A stretch of 64,000 nucleotides of DNA from Qaidamihabitans albus (lineage in GTDB: Bacteria; Actinomycetota; Actinomycetes; Mycobacteriales; Pseudonocardiaceae), in NCBI RefSeq assembly GCF_016464705.1, contig NZ_JAEHOB010000010.1, positions 151,112 to 215,111 on the forward strand. Reading direction: 5' to 3'. Numbering within the stretch: position 1 is the first letter of the stretch; each line of letters starts with the position of its first letter. The translations under genes and the position numbers were made by a program. Below, piece after piece: positions 28,594 to 38,009 of the stretch. The notes under the pieces are model-generated. The model did no database searches. It saw only the letters and a program-made list of their open reading frames with translations, and was not told the origin of the DNA.

Positions 28594-28613
28594 CTCGGCT
28601 GAACACTCACGAG
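28568..28613. repeat. 46-bp palindrome, copy 1
   Basis: Outer arms CTCGTGAGTG and CACTCACGAG (10 bp, perfect), an internal mismatch of six bases per side, inner arms CGAGTT and AACTCG, loop CT. Starts inside fadD17, supplies its stop codon, and lies 32 nt from the end of the convergent acetyltransferase gene. Same length and invariant arms as the copies at 38913, 52533 and 63831. Likely a bidirectional terminator (inference). Confidence 0.9.
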
Positions 28614-28645
28614 CGGTGACCAGGCACAACGCCGCGCCCGCCCGC

Positions 28646-31351
28646 TCAGTCGGGGGCCGCGTTGATCGGCCGCAGCCGGCGCGGGCCGGTGTCCGGGCGG
28701 CTCGGCGGCGGGCCGAGCACGATCCTGGCGTTGGTCACGAACGCGCCTTCCGGCGAGGCCAGGATCGGGTCGAGCGTCAGTGAGCGCACCTCGGGGTTGT
28801 CCTCGGCCAGCGCCGCCACCCGCAGCACCAGGTCCTGCAACGCGGCCAGATCGGCCGGTTCGTCCCCGCGGTAGCCGGTGAGCAGCGGCGCGGTCCTCGG
28901 CTCCCGCACCAGCGTCGCCGCGTCGACGTCGGTGAGCGGGACCGCCCGGAACGCCTGGTCGCCGAGCAGCGAGCTGACCACCCCGGAAAGCGCGAACCGC
29001 ACCAGGCTGCCGAACGAGGGGTCGTCCTGCAGCCCGATCACGCAGGAAAGGCCCTTCGGCGCCATCCGCTGCACGTACACCTCGTCCCCGGCGGAGACCT
29101 CGCACACGTCCCGGTAGCTGACCCGGACCGAGTCCTCGGAGGTGAGGTCCAGCCGGACACCGGCGAGGTCCGGCCTGCCCCGCAGGCGCTCGTCGACGGC
29201 CTTGAGCGTCACCGGGTAGCCGAGTTCGGCTGCCGCGGCGGCTGCGTCGTCCGCGCTGGACACCACCCGGAACGGCACCACCTCGATGTCGTAGCAGCCG
29301 AGCAGCCGCAGCACCTGGTCGTCGGAGAGCGCCGCCACGTGCCCGTCCGCCTCCGCCAGCAGGTCGTGCACGATCCCCTGCGCGTGCTCGGTGTGGATGC
29401 CTCCTGGGCGCACGATCGTGCCCTGCGGCCGCTGCCGCCACGCCGCGTACCGCACCGTGCGGGCGAGCGCGTTCACGGCCCGCTCCGGGCTCGGATAGGA
29501 GGGGATGGAGCCGAACGTCGGGGCGCCGTCGTCGGAGAGCACGGCGAGCTCGGCGGGTACGCCCTCGGCGGCGAGGAACGTCGAGACGATCGGCTTCTCC
29601 CGCTGTTTGCCCTGCTCGACCACCGTCTCCCTGAGCGCCCGCGCGTAGGTGGCGCCGGGAATGGCGATCGGCGGGACGAACACCACGACCAGCGCGTCCA
29701 CCTCCGGCGAGTTCAGTGCCTCGCCGACGGCGGCGGCGAACTCCTCCGGGCCTGCCTGCGAGCCGACATCGACCGGATCGTGCGCCAGCCGCAGCCCCTG
29801 TGCCCGCGCGGTGTCCGCGGCGAGCATCCCGATCGCGCTGGAGTTGCCGACGATCGCGATGCGCGAGCCGGACGGCAGCGGCTGGTGGGCGAACACCAGC
29901 GCGGTGTCGAACAGCTGCGCCAGCGAGTCCACGCGGACGACACCCGCCTGCTCGAACAGCGCCTGCACGCTCGCCTCATCGACCTCGACGGATGTCGCCG
30001 CGAGCTGCGCCCGTACCGCGTGCCTGCCCGACTTCACGGCGACGATCGGCTTGCTCCGCGCCAGCCTGCGCGCGAGCCGGGCGAACTTGCGCGGGTTGCC
30101 GAAGGACTCCAGGTACAGCAGCACGAGGTCGGTGTTCGGATCGGTCTCCCAGAACTGCAATAGGTCGTTGCCGGAGACGTCGGCCCGGTTGCCTGCCGAG
30201 ACGAACGTGGACAACCCGAGCCCGCGGGCCTCGGCGTCGGCGAGGATCGCGATGCCGAGCGCGCCCGACTGGCAGAAGAAGCCGGTCCGCCCGCGTTTCG
30301 GCAGCCTCGGTGCGAGCGTGGCGTTCAGCCGCACCGCGGGATCGGTGTTCAGCACCCCGAGCGCGTTCGGGCCGACCACCCGCATGCCGTGGGCCCTGGC
30401 CTCCCCGACGAGCCGGAGTTCGGCGTGCAGGCCGTGCGACCCGGCCTCGGCGAACCCGCTCGACACGATCAGCAGGGTCTTGACGCCCTTCGCCAGCGCA
30501 CCGTCGAGCACGGACTCGACCTGGTCCGCGGGCACCGCGACCACGGCGAGGTCCACCGCGTCCGGGATGTCGAGCACCGACCTGTACGCGCGCACGCCGC
30601 GCACCGACCGGTGCTCCGGGTTCACCGGGTAGACGGTGCCCGCGAAGTCCGCGGACAGCAGGTTGGTCAGCACCGCGTAGCCGATCTTGGCAGGCTCGGT
30701 GGACGCGCCGATGACGGCGACCGAGCCAGGGTGCAGCAGGTTGTGCACGCTGCGCGCCTCGGCGGCCTGCTCGCGGGCACGGGCCACGGCCAGCGACTCC
30801 TCGGTGGGATCGATGTCGAACTCCAGGTGCAGCACGCCCTCCTCGATCGCCCGGCTGACCTGGTAGCCGGCGTCGCGGAACACGTGGACCATGTGCGAGT
30901 TCTCGGCCAGCACCTCGGCGACGAAGCGGCGCAGCCCGCACTCCGACGCGGCGGCGGCCAGGTGCTCCAGCAGGATCGAGCCAAGCCCGCGCCCCTGGTG
31001 GGCGTCGTCCACGACGAAGGCCACCTCGGCCGATTCGGCGTCCAGGCGCTCGTAGCGGCCCACCGCGACGATGTCGTCCCCGAGCAGCGCCACGAACGCC
31101 ACCCGGTCGTGGTGGTCGACGGTGGAGAACCGCTCGAGGTCCCGCGCCGGGATGCGCGGGTAGGCGCCGAAGTAGCGCAGGTACCGGGTGCGCTCGGAGA
31201 GCCTGCCGTGCAGTGCCACGAGCCCGTCGGCGTCGGTGGGCATGATCGGCCGGAGGTGGACGGTCCCGCCGTCGGAGAGCAGGACGTCGGCCTCCCAGTG
31301 CCGCGGGTAGTCGAACGGGTCGCGGGCCTGGGTACTGCTGTCGCTGGTCAT
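28646..31351 (-). CDS. GNAT / NDP-forming acyl-CoA synthetase-like protein lysine acetyltransferase
   Basis: 901 aa. Residues about 25-185 are a GNAT acetyltransferase (acetyl-CoA loop HQGRGLGSILLEHL), followed by a CoA-binding Rossmann domain (VIGASTEPAKIGYAV), succinyl-CoA-ligase-like domains and an ATP-grasp domain at the C-terminus (VTLKAVDERLRGRPDLAGV). GNAT-first order is the actinobacterial variant of Pat enzymes (seen in Streptomyces), the reverse of enteric Pat/YfiQ. Known Pats acetylate and switch off AMP-forming acyl-CoA synthetases. Six nucleotides after the AcuC-type deacetylase gene, so writer and eraser are in one operon. Poor ribosome site suggests coupled translation. Confidence 0.9.
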   Translation of the reverse strand: MTSDSSTQARDPFDYPRHWEADVLLSDGGTVHLRPIMPTDADGLVALHGRLSERTRYLRYFGAYPRIPARDLERFSTVDHHDRVAFVALLGDDIVAVGRYERLDAESAEVAFVVDDAHQGRGLGSILLEHLAAAASECGLRRFVAEVLAENSHMVHVFRDAGYQVSRAIEEGVLHLEFDIDPTEESLAVARAREQAAEARSVHNLLHPGSVAVIGASTEPAKIGYAVLTNLLSADFAGTVYPVNPEHRSVRGVRAYRSVLDIPDAVDLAVVAVPADQVESVLDGALAKGVKTLLIVSSGFAEAGSHGLHAELRLVGEARAHGMRVVGPNALGVLNTDPAVRLNATLAPRLPKRGRTGFFCQSGALGIAILADAEARGLGLSTFVSAGNRADVSGNDLLQFWETDPNTDLVLLYLESFGNPRKFARLARRLARSKPIVAVKSGRHAVRAQLAATSVEVDEASVQALFEQAGVVRVDSLAQLFDTALVFAHQPLPSGSRIAIVGNSSAIGMLAADTARAQGLRLAHDPVDVGSQAGPEEFAAAVGEALNSPEVDALVVVFVPPIAIPGATYARALRETVVEQGKQREKPIVSTFLAAEGVPAELAVLSDDGAPTFGSIPSYPSPERAVNALARTVRYAAWRQRPQGTIVRPGGIHTEHAQGIVHDLLAEADGHVAALSDDQVLRLLGCYDIEVVPFRVVSSADDAAAAAAELGYPVTLKAVDERLRGRPDLAGVRLDLTSEDSVRVSYRDVCEVSAGDEVYVQRMAPKGLSCVIGLQDDPSFGSLVRFALSGVVSSLLGDQAFRAVPLTDVDAATLVREPRTAPLLTGYRGDEPADLAALQDLVLRVAALAEDNPEVRSLTLDPILASPEGAFVTNARIVLGPPPSRPDTGPRRLRPINAAPD

Positions 31352-31357
31352 GGTCGG

Positions 31358-32539
31358 TCAGTCCCTCGGATCGTCGGGCTCCAGCCCGTGCAGCGGGAAG
31401 ACGGCGCGGCGGGTGTCCCGGATCGCGATGTCGACGGCGTCGTCGAGGTCGTCGAGGTCATCGCCCCACGGCGCGAAACCGGTGTCGGCGCCGTCGCCCA
31501 TCGAGGACGGCAGCTCGGCGTGCGGCGCGGCGGCGCGCACCAGCTCGGTCCAGCTCGACGGCAACGGCGTCTCCGGCGGCACGTCGCGGTCGAGCACGGT
31601 CGCCAGCAGATGCGTCCACGAGCGGGGGACCACGCGGATCAGCTGGTAGCCGCCGCCACCGACCGCGAGCCAGCGGCCATCGGCGTAGGTGTCCGCGAGC
31701 TCGCGCAGGGTGCGGTAGATCGTGCGGTGCCCGTCCACCGAAAGGGACAGGTCCGCGAGCGGGTCCTCGGCGTGCGAGTCGACGCCGCACTGGCTCACCA
31801 GCACCTGCGGCCGGAACTCCGCGAGCAGCGAAGGCACGACCGCGTGGAAGGCCCGCAGCCAGCCCGCGTCCTTCGTCCGCGGAGGCAGCGGGATGTTCAC
31901 CGCGCTGCCCTCGGCGCCCTCGGCCCCGGTCTCCGCCGAGTAGCCGGTGCCCGGCCACAGCGTCAACGGGTGCTGGTGCAGCGAGACGGTCAGCACCCGC
32001 GGATCGCCGTAGAAGGCGGCCTGCACGCCGTCGCCGTGGTGCACGTCGGTGTCGATGTAGGCGATGCGGTCGAAGCCGTGGTCCAGCAGCCACGAGATGG
32101 CCACCGAACAGTCGTTGTAGACGCAGAAGCCCGCCGCGTGGTCGCGCATCGCGTGGTGCAGCCCGCCCGCGATGTTCACCGCCCGCCGCGCCCTGCCCTG
32201 GGCGATGCTCCGGGCGCCGAGCAGCGTCGAGCCGACCACCAGCGACGCCGCCTCGTGCATGTTCGTGAAGACCGGATTGTCGTCGGTGCCAAGTCCGTGA
32301 CCCACGTCCCAGCCCGCCATCGGTGCCTGCTTGACCGCCTCGAGGTACTCGGCGGCGTGCGCCCGGTGGAGCTCGGCCTCGACGGCGGGCTCCGGCACGA
32401 GCAGGGGGATGTCGTCGAGCACCCCCAGCGCGGTGGCCAGCCGGATGGTCAGGTCGAGCCGGACCGGGTTGAACGGATGGTCGCCACCCAGGTCGTAGGC
32501 GAGCAGCGCGGAGTCCCAGACGACGGCGGGTGCTGACAT
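31358..32539 (-). CDS. acuC: AcuC-type histone-deacetylase-family protein
   Basis: 393 aa arginase/deacetylase-fold enzyme. Zinc and catalytic motifs visible: GGLHHAMRDHAAGFCVYND, YIDTDVHHGDGVQAAFY, SLHQHPLTLWPGTG and VSQCGVDSHAEDPLADLSLS. AcuC removes acetyl groups from acetyl-CoA synthetase lysines (established in Bacillus). ATG 32537-32539 gives MSAPAVVWDSALLAYD, the usual N-terminus; the open frame up to 33412 lies inside the sulfurtransferase gene. It precedes the GNAT acetyltransferase and follows the sulfurtransferase by 11 nt. Confidence 0.94.
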   Translation of the reverse strand: MSAPAVVWDSALLAYDLGGDHPFNPVRLDLTIRLATALGVLDDIPLLVPEPAVEAELHRAHAAEYLEAVKQAPMAGWDVGHGLGTDDNPVFTNMHEAASLVVGSTLLGARSIAQGRARRAVNIAGGLHHAMRDHAAGFCVYNDCSVAISWLLDHGFDRIAYIDTDVHHGDGVQAAFYGDPRVLTVSLHQHPLTLWPGTGYSAETGAEGAEGSAVNIPLPPRTKDAGWLRAFHAVVPSLLAEFRPQVLVSQCGVDSHAEDPLADLSLSVDGHRTIYRTLRELADTYADGRWLAVGGGGYQLIRVVPRSWTHLLATVLDRDVPPETPLPSSWTELVRAAAPHAELPSSMGDGADTGFAPWGDDLDDLDDAVDIAIRDTRRAVFPLHGLEPDDPRD

Positions 32540-32550
32540 GAGAGCGCAGC

Positions 32551-33405
32551 CTAGTGCGGCTCGGGGCCGGTGGCAGCGGGCCGAGCGGGATCGGCGCACC
32601 AGTGCGACCACGAGCCCGCGTAGAGCGCCGCGGGCTCCGGACGGCCCGCCAGCTCCAGCGCGAGCACCACCGAGCTGGCGGTGATCCCGGAGCCGCAGTA
32701 GGCCCCGGCCTGCGTGTCCGGCGTGACACCGAGCGCGGCGAAGTGCTCGGCCAGCTCCGCCGGGCTGCGCCACCTGCCGTCCGGCCCGGTGTGTGCGGTG
32801 AAGGGCGCGTTCACCGCGCCGGGGATGTGCCCGGCACGGGGATCGACGGGCTCGGTCTCCCCGGTGTAGCGCTGCGGAGCCCTGGCGTCGAGCAGGACAC
32901 CGTCGCGGGCGCGGGCGCGGGCGGCGGCGCCGTCGGCGTCGAGCACGGGGAGCCCGCCCGGCTCGACGGTGATGTCCCCCTCGGCCGGTTCCGCAGGCTC
33001 CGTGGTGACCGGCCTGCCCTCGGCTCGCCACGTCGCGAAGCCGCCGTCGAGCACGGCGACCTCGGTGTGCCCGGCCCAGCGCAGCAGCCACCATGCGCGG
33101 GCGGCCACCGAGGAGTCCCCGTCGTCGTAGGCGACGACGGGATGCCCCGCGCGGACGCCCGCGGCACGTAGGGTGCGCTGGAGGGCGGCCGGCTCGGGCA
33201 GCGGATGCCGCCCGCCCGCGCCGGGAGTGCTGGCCAGTTCGGTGTCGATGTCGACATACACCGCGCCGGGCAGGTGGCCCTGATGGTAGGAATCGACACC
33301 CGGCGGGCCGGTCAGCCGCCAGCGGACGTCGAGCACGGCAGGCCGCGCGGACGGCCCGGCGTCCAGCAGGGCGGCGAGTTCGGCGGTCGAGATGACAGGG
33401 AGCAT
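32551..33405 (-). CDS. Thiosulfate/3-mercaptopyruvate sulfurtransferase
   Basis: 284 aa with two tandem rhodanese domains, residues about 1-135 (inactive) and 150-284. The active-site loop is C237-G-S-G-I-T, the CGSGxT form associated with mercaptopyruvate sulfurtransferases (SseA type). ATG 33403-33405 has GAGGAGG nine bases upstream. First gene of an apparent operon with acuC and the acetyltransferase, divergent from ideR across 138 bp. Physiological substrate cannot be decided from sequence. Confidence 0.93.
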   Translation of the reverse strand: MLPVISTAELAALLDAGPSARPAVLDVRWRLTGPPGVDSYHQGHLPGAVYVDIDTELASTPGAGGRHPLPEPAALQRTLRAAGVRAGHPVVAYDDGDSSVAARAWWLLRWAGHTEVAVLDGGFATWRAEGRPVTTEPAEPAEGDITVEPGGLPVLDADGAAARARARDGVLLDARAPQRYTGETEPVDPRAGHIPGAVNAPFTAHTGPDGRWRSPAELAEHFAALGVTPDTQAGAYCGSGITASSVVLALELAGRPEPAALYAGSWSHWCADPARPAATGPEPH

Positions 33406-33543
33406 GGCTCAATCCTCCTCGGAAGCGAGCTGTTCACGCAGCGTGGGCGGGCGACGCCGGAGACGACAGCCGGTTACCCGATCGCCTGCGGAAACTGTCG
33501 GGTCCAGCGACTACCATGAGCAACGCGAACAAAGGGGACAGGC

Positions 33544-34239
33544 GTGAACGATCTCATCGACACCACCGAGATGTACTTGCGCACCATCTACGAGCTCGAA
33601 GAAGAGGGTGTCGTACCGCTGCGCGCGCGTATCGCGGAGCGCCTCCAGCAGAGTGGCCCGACCGTGAGCCAGACGGTCGCCAGGATGGAGCGGGACGGCC
33701 TCGTAGTGGTCGCGGACGACCGGCACCTCCAGCTCACCGACCACGGCAGGGAGCTCGCGATCGCGGTGATGCGCAAGCACCGGCTCGCCGAACGCCTGCT
33801 CGTCGACGTGATCGGCCTTGAGTGGGAGCACGTGCACAACGAGGCGTGCCGCTGGGAGCACGTCATGAGTGAGGCGGTGGAGCGCAAGCTGGTGAACCTG
33901 CTCGGCCACCCCACCACTTCTCCTTACGGCAACCCGATCCCCGGGCTGGACAAGCTCGGGGAGGGCGAGCCCGCTCCCCCGGCGGAGTCCGACCTGGTGC
34001 GCCTGGACGAGTTCGCCCGCGCCGGTGGCGGCGACGTCGAGATCCGGCGGATCGCCGAGCACGTCCAGCTCGACGAGTCGCTGATGACGGAGCTGAAGTC
34101 GGTCGGCATCGTGCCCGGCCAGCGGGTGCGGGTCGGCAAGGCCAACGGTGGCATGTCCACCATCGAGGTGTCCGACGACAGCCACTCCGTGCAGGTGGCC
34201 AGCTCGGTACTGCACGCGGTGCTCGCGCAAGCTCGGTGA
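33544..34239 (+). CDS. ideR: Iron-dependent DtxR/IdeR-family repressor
   Basis: 231 aa metal-activated repressor. Winged helix at the N-terminus (TVSQTVARMERDGLV is the recognition helix region), dimer/metal domain, and C-terminal SH3-like domain about 150-231. All DtxR metal ligands are in register: M10, C102, E105, H106 (primary site) and H79, E83, H98 (ancillary site), which argues for IdeR/DtxR rather than MntR. GTG start with AAAGGGGAC upstream. Its stop overlaps the galactokinase start (GTGA). I found no iron box in its own upstream region. Confidence 0.95.
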   Translation: MNDLIDTTEMYLRTIYELEEEGVVPLRARIAERLQQSGPTVSQTVARMERDGLVVVADDRHLQLTDHGRELAIAVMRKHRLAERLLVDVIGLEWEHVHNEACRWEHVMSEAVERKLVNLLGHPTTSPYGNPIPGLDKLGEGEPAPPAESDLVRLDEFARAGGGDVEIRRIAEHVQLDESLMTELKSVGIVPGQRVRVGKANGGMSTIEVSDDSHSVQVASSVLHAVLAQAR

Positions 34240-35438
34240 AACCCGCACGGCTCGCGGCGGAAACGTTCCGCTCGCTGCACGGCCGCGCACCTCAGGGCGT
34301 CTGGTCGGCGCCCGGCCGGGTCAACCTGATCGGCGAACACACCGACTACAACGACGGCTACGTCCTCCCTTTCGCGCTGCCGCACCGGATCGCCGCCGCG
34401 GCGGCACCGCGCACCGACCAGCTGCTCACCATCGCCACGCTCGGCTCCGACGGGCGGGTCCAGCGGGCCGCCCCGGTCGAGATCGCGGCCCTGCGCCCCG
34501 GCTCGCCCGGCGGCTGGGCCGCCTACCCCTCCGGAGTCGCATGGGTGCTGCGCGAGGAGGGCATCGGTGGTGGTGGTGCCGATCTGGTCCTCGCCGGTGA
34601 CGTCCCCACGGGCGCCGGGCTTTCCTCGTCGGCCGCCCTCGAATGTGCGGTGGCGCTGGCACTGCTCGGCCTGGCCGGCCACAGCGACACGACCGACGAC
34701 CCACCGGGCGGCACGTCCGGTGACGCCCGCCGCGCCGAGATCGCACGGTGGGCACAGCGGGCCGAGAACGAGTTCGTCGGTGTGCCCACCGGCGCGCTCG
34801 ACCAGGCGGCGTCGATGCGCTGCACCGCCGGGCACGTGTTGTTCCTCGACGTGCGCTCCGGAGCGACCGAGCAGGTGCCGTTCGATACGGCGCGCACCGG
34901 CTTGTGGGTGCTGGTGATCGACACCCGCGCGAAGCACTCCCACAGTGAGTCCGGCTACGGCGACCGCAGGCGGGGCACGGAACGGGCCGCTGAGCTGCTC
35001 GGCGTCCGCGCGCTGCGGGACGTCGCCCCGCCCGGCCTCGGCGCCGCACTCGACCGGCTGCCCGGAGAGCTGCGCCCGCTCGTCCGGCACGTCGTCTCCG
35101 AGAACGCGCGCGTCGTCGAGGTGGCCGAGCACCTGCGTGCGGGCCGGGTCGCCGAGATCGGCCCACTGCTCGACGCCTCACACACGAGCCTGCGCGACGA
35201 CTACCGGGTATCGGCCCCCGAACTCGATCTCGCCGTCGACCTGGCCCGCACGGCAGGCGCCCTCGGCGCGCGCATGACCGGCGGCGGCTTCGGCGGTTCG
35301 GCGATCGCCCTGGTGCACGAAGCCGATCGGCCGGCCGTCGAGGCGGCCGTCATCGCCGGCTTCGAACGCGAGCGACTGGCCCGGCCCCGCCTGTTCACCG
35401 CGGTCCCGTCCGCCGGTGCGGGCAGGGACCGGTGGTGA
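34236..35438 (+). CDS. galK: Galactokinase
   Basis: 400 aa GHMP kinase of the Leloir pathway: galactose + ATP to galactose-1-phosphate. Galactokinase signature GRVNLIGEHTDYNDGYVLP near residue 30, GHMP ATP loop PTGAGLSSSAALE, catalytic Asp in GALDQAASM, and C-terminal GGGFGGSAIAL. GTG start overlaps the ideR stop by 4 nt, so it is probably translated by coupling with the iron regulator. An insert TTDDPPGGTSGDARR before the substrate helix is lineage-type. galT is not in the window. Confidence 0.95.
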   Translation: MKPARLAAETFRSLHGRAPQGVWSAPGRVNLIGEHTDYNDGYVLPFALPHRIAAAAAPRTDQLLTIATLGSDGRVQRAAPVEIAALRPGSPGGWAAYPSGVAWVLREEGIGGGGADLVLAGDVPTGAGLSSSAALECAVALALLGLAGHSDTTDDPPGGTSGDARRAEIARWAQRAENEFVGVPTGALDQAASMRCTAGHVLFLDVRSGATEQVPFDTARTGLWVLVIDTRAKHSHSESGYGDRRRGTERAAELLGVRALRDVAPPGLGAALDRLPGELRPLVRHVVSENARVVEVAEHLRAGRVAEIGPLLDASHTSLRDDYRVSAPELDLAVDLARTAGALGARMTGGGFGGSAIALVHEADRPAVEAAVIAGFERERLARPRLFTAVPSAGAGRDRW

Positions 35439-35606
35439 CCGCGCCCGAACCCCGGCGCTCCCGGGCCGCCGCCACAGGTGCACACTGTCGGAGCCGTTGC
35501 CGACATGCCGTTTCGAGAACCGCCGTCCCGCACCGCCACCGGTCGCGCTCGCGGTTCTCACCGCATGGATGAACGAGTACTCCCGACGCGAGAAAGGCCC
35601 GACCAG

Positions 35607-36614
35607 ATGCCCACCGACACCATGCCGCAGAGCAAGCCCATGAAACTGGTCGTCACGGGCGGCGCCGGCTACGTCGGCAGCGTCTGCGCGGCACGGCTCC
35701 TGGAAGCCGGCCACGAGGTCACCGTCGTCGACGACCTCTCCACCGGCCACGCCGACGCCGTGCCCGACGGTGCCCGCTTCGTCGAGGGTGACGCGGCGGA
35801 GACCGCGCGCACACTGCTCGCCGATGGCTTCGACGGGGTGCTCCACTTCGCCGCCAAGTCGCTGGTCGGCGAGTCCATGCAGGACCCTGGCAAGTACTGG
35901 CACGGGAACGTGCTCACCTCCCTCCGGCTGCTCGACGCCATGCGCGCGCACGGCACGCCCCGCCTGGTGTTCTCCTCCACCGCCGCGACCTACGGCGAGC
36001 CGGAGACGGCGCCGATCCCGGAGTCGGCGGCGACCCGGCCGACCAACACCTACGGCGCCACCAAGCTCGCCATCGACCACGCGATCAGCACCTACGCCCG
36101 GGCGCACGGGATCGCCGCGGTGAGCCTGCGCTACTTCAACGTCGCGGGTGCCTATGGCCGCTTCGGCGAACGGCACACCACCGAGACGCACCTGATCCCG
36201 ATCGTGCTGCAGGTCGCCACCGGCGAGCGCGACCAGGTGCAGATCTTCGGCGAGGACTACCCGACCGAGGACGGCACCGCGATCCGGGACTACATCCACG
36301 TGACCGACCTGGCGGACGCACACCTTCTCGCGCTGGAGCACGCCCGTGCCGGTGAGCACCAGATCTACAACCTGGGCAACGGCACGGGTTTCTCCGTACG
36401 CCAGGTGATCGAGGCCTGCCGCGAGGTCACCGGGCATCCGATCCCGGCCGCCGTGGCCCAGCGCCGCGCCGGCGACCCGGCCGTGCTCGTCGCGGCCAGC
36501 GACCAGGCCAGGCAGCGGCTCGGCTGGAAGCCGGAGCGCACCGACCTGGCTGGCATCGTCGCCGACGCCTGGCGGTTCACCCAAGACCACCGGGCGGCCG
36601 CGCACCCCGCCTGA
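35607..36614 (+). CDS. galE: UDP-glucose 4-epimerase
   Basis: 335 aa extended SDR interconverting UDP-galactose and UDP-glucose. NAD motif TGGAGYVGS near the N-terminus, [10 protein letters not shown], Ser in SSTAATYGE, catalytic [13 protein letters not shown] and [12 protein letters not shown] 35607 (MPTDTMPQ) has GAAAGG nine bases upstream; ATG 35640 would give MKLVVTGG and is the alternative; the open frame from 35478 has no supporting site. 168 bp after galK, so it may use its own promoter. Confidence 0.94.
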   Translation: MPTDTMPQSKPMKLVVTGGAGYVGSVCAARLLEAGHEVTVVDDLSTGHADAVPDGARFVEGDAAETARTLLADGFDGVLHFAAKSLVGESMQDPGKYWHGNVLTSLRLLDAMRAHGTPRLVFSSTAATYGEPETAPIPESAATRPTNTYGATKLAIDHAISTYARAHGIAAVSLRYFNVAGAYGRFGERHTTETHLIPIVLQVATGERDQVQIFGEDYPTEDGTAIRDYIHVTDLADAHLLALEHARAGEHQIYNLGNGTGFSVRQVIEACREVTGHPIPAAVAQRRAGDPAVLVAASDQARQRLGWKPERTDLAGIVADAWRFTQDHRAAAHPA

Positions 36615-36667
36615 GGCGCGTTCCAGTGCCCTGGACACGGCGGGAAGGTGCCGGCCCGGGATCGGCT

Positions 36668-36691
36668 CGTGCCCGGCCGGCTCCGGGCACG
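36668..36691. terminator. Hairpin after galE
   Basis: Nine-base arms CGTGCCCGG (36668-36676) and CCGGGCACG (36683-36691) with a 6-nt loop, in the 146-bp gap between the convergent 3' ends of galE and the DUF4192 gene. No T-tract. Reads as a bidirectional terminator. Confidence 0.5.
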
Positions 36692-36760
36692 CGACCAGAC
36701 TGTGCTTGTCGGCGCGCCGCTACTCACGCCCTGCCGAAACCGCGCACTGTCAGACACGCG

Positions 36761-37828
36761 CTAGCCGGGCGGCTCCGGGTCCCACAGCCGCGGACCGGCA
36801 CAGTCACGGCCCAGCCGGGTGAGTGTGCTGGGCGGTACCGCGTGCTCCAGTGCCTGGTTCAGCAACCCGGCCAGTACATGCCCCGGATCGGCCTCCAGGG
36901 CGTTGGCGAACGCCATCCCCGCGAGCGCGCCTTCACCACGCACATAGGCGGAGTAACCCAGCAGGCACGCCGCCTGCGCCCGCTCCGGTGGCGGTGTCGC
37001 CCTGACCAGAGCCAGCCACAGCCGTTCCGCCGTCGCGGCGCGTGAGCCGCCCGGTGGCAGTGCACTCGCCAGACAGGCGTCCCGCACGTCCGGCAGGGAC
37101 AGGGCGAGCGACAGGCCGACGACATCGTCATCGGTCAGCGCGGGGTCCTCCTGCTCGGCACGGGCGAGCGCGGCGCGGACGAGCGCACGGCCGGGTTCGG
37201 CCGCTCTCGCCGGATCGGGTGTGCCGGGCAGCGTGTCGACCGCCGCGTCGAGCAGGGCTGCGCGCCGGGCGATCGCGGCAGGGTCGCCGGGAGCGAGCTG
37301 GCGCTGCATCGCCTCCCGGCTACTGAAGGTCACCATGCCCGCGTGCGCGGTCGCGGCGGCCAGCACCGTGCTGCCCGGGTCCGGCAGCCGTCCGGTGCAC
37401 GAGGAGTCGTCATAGCAGCACCACCGAATGCCGGGCCGGATCTCCGGCACCCACAAGGCGTGTGCGACGTGGTGCCCGGCCCCGGTGAAGACCTGCCTGA
37501 TCGTCGCGACGAGTGGCCGGTGGGGCGGCCCGGTGCCCTGTTCCTCCGGTGCCCCGCCGACGACAGCGACAGTGGCCGCGGTGGAGTCGTCACGCAGCAG
37601 GGGTTCCCGGAGCTGGTGCGCGAGGCCGGTGACGGCGTCGGCACTGCCGGAAGAGGGCAGGTCCGCGCGCACCACGTTGCCGACCCGGCGCCCGGTCTCA
37701 CCTCCGTGGGCGATCACGAGCACCGAGTCGACAGGGTGGAAGCCGAGCAGGTGCGGGATCGCGGCCAGTAGCTGTCCTGGATCGCGCAGGCTCACCGTGG
37801 TGGTGGCGGCGCTGGTGGATGCGGTCAT
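36761..37828 (-). CDS. DUF4192 domain-containing protein
   Basis: 355 aa actinobacterial protein of unknown function. The N-terminal block SLRDPGQLLAAIPHLLGFHPVDSVLVI is the DUF4192 hallmark; the rest is Ala-rich helical with WCCYDDSSC around residue 160 and a tetratricopeptide-like C-terminal part (QAACLLGYSAYVRGEGALAGMAFANALEADPGH). No signal peptide. ATG 37826-37828 preferred (AAGGTGG upstream) over the frame to 37906. Convergent with galE. I cannot assign a role. Confidence 0.88.
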   Translation of the reverse strand: MTASTSAATTTVSLRDPGQLLAAIPHLLGFHPVDSVLVIAHGGETGRRVGNVVRADLPSSGSADAVTGLAHQLREPLLRDDSTAATVAVVGGAPEEQGTGPPHRPLVATIRQVFTGAGHHVAHALWVPEIRPGIRWCCYDDSSCTGRLPDPGSTVLAAATAHAGMVTFSSREAMQRQLAPGDPAAIARRAALLDAAVDTLPGTPDPARAAEPGRALVRAALARAEQEDPALTDDDVVGLSLALSLPDVRDACLASALPPGGSRAATAERLWLALVRATPPPERAQAACLLGYSAYVRGEGALAGMAFANALEADPGHVLAGLLNQALEHAVPPSTLTRLGRDCAGPRLWDPEPPG

Positions 37829-38009
37829 GTGTCCACCTTGCGCCGGGCCGGCGGCGTCGGCGCCGTCGGAGACGAATCTGTGGACAGCCCGGTCCGGGTG
37901 GAACAACTCTGCCCGGAGGGGGCGCCGGCACCGGCTTTCTGTCGGTGGTGGGCGCTACCCTCTCCGGCCTCGTCCGAGGGCCGCGCTCACCGCAGCCCCG
38001 CCGGCGAGG

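Noticed and set aside
33406..33543. Iron box (TTAGGTTAGGCTAACC-like) upstream of ideR
   Set aside because: Read through the gap on both strands; no such palindrome found.
28646..36614. Novel defence or metabolic island
   Set aside because: All genes belong to known families with normal composition; no sign of transfer.
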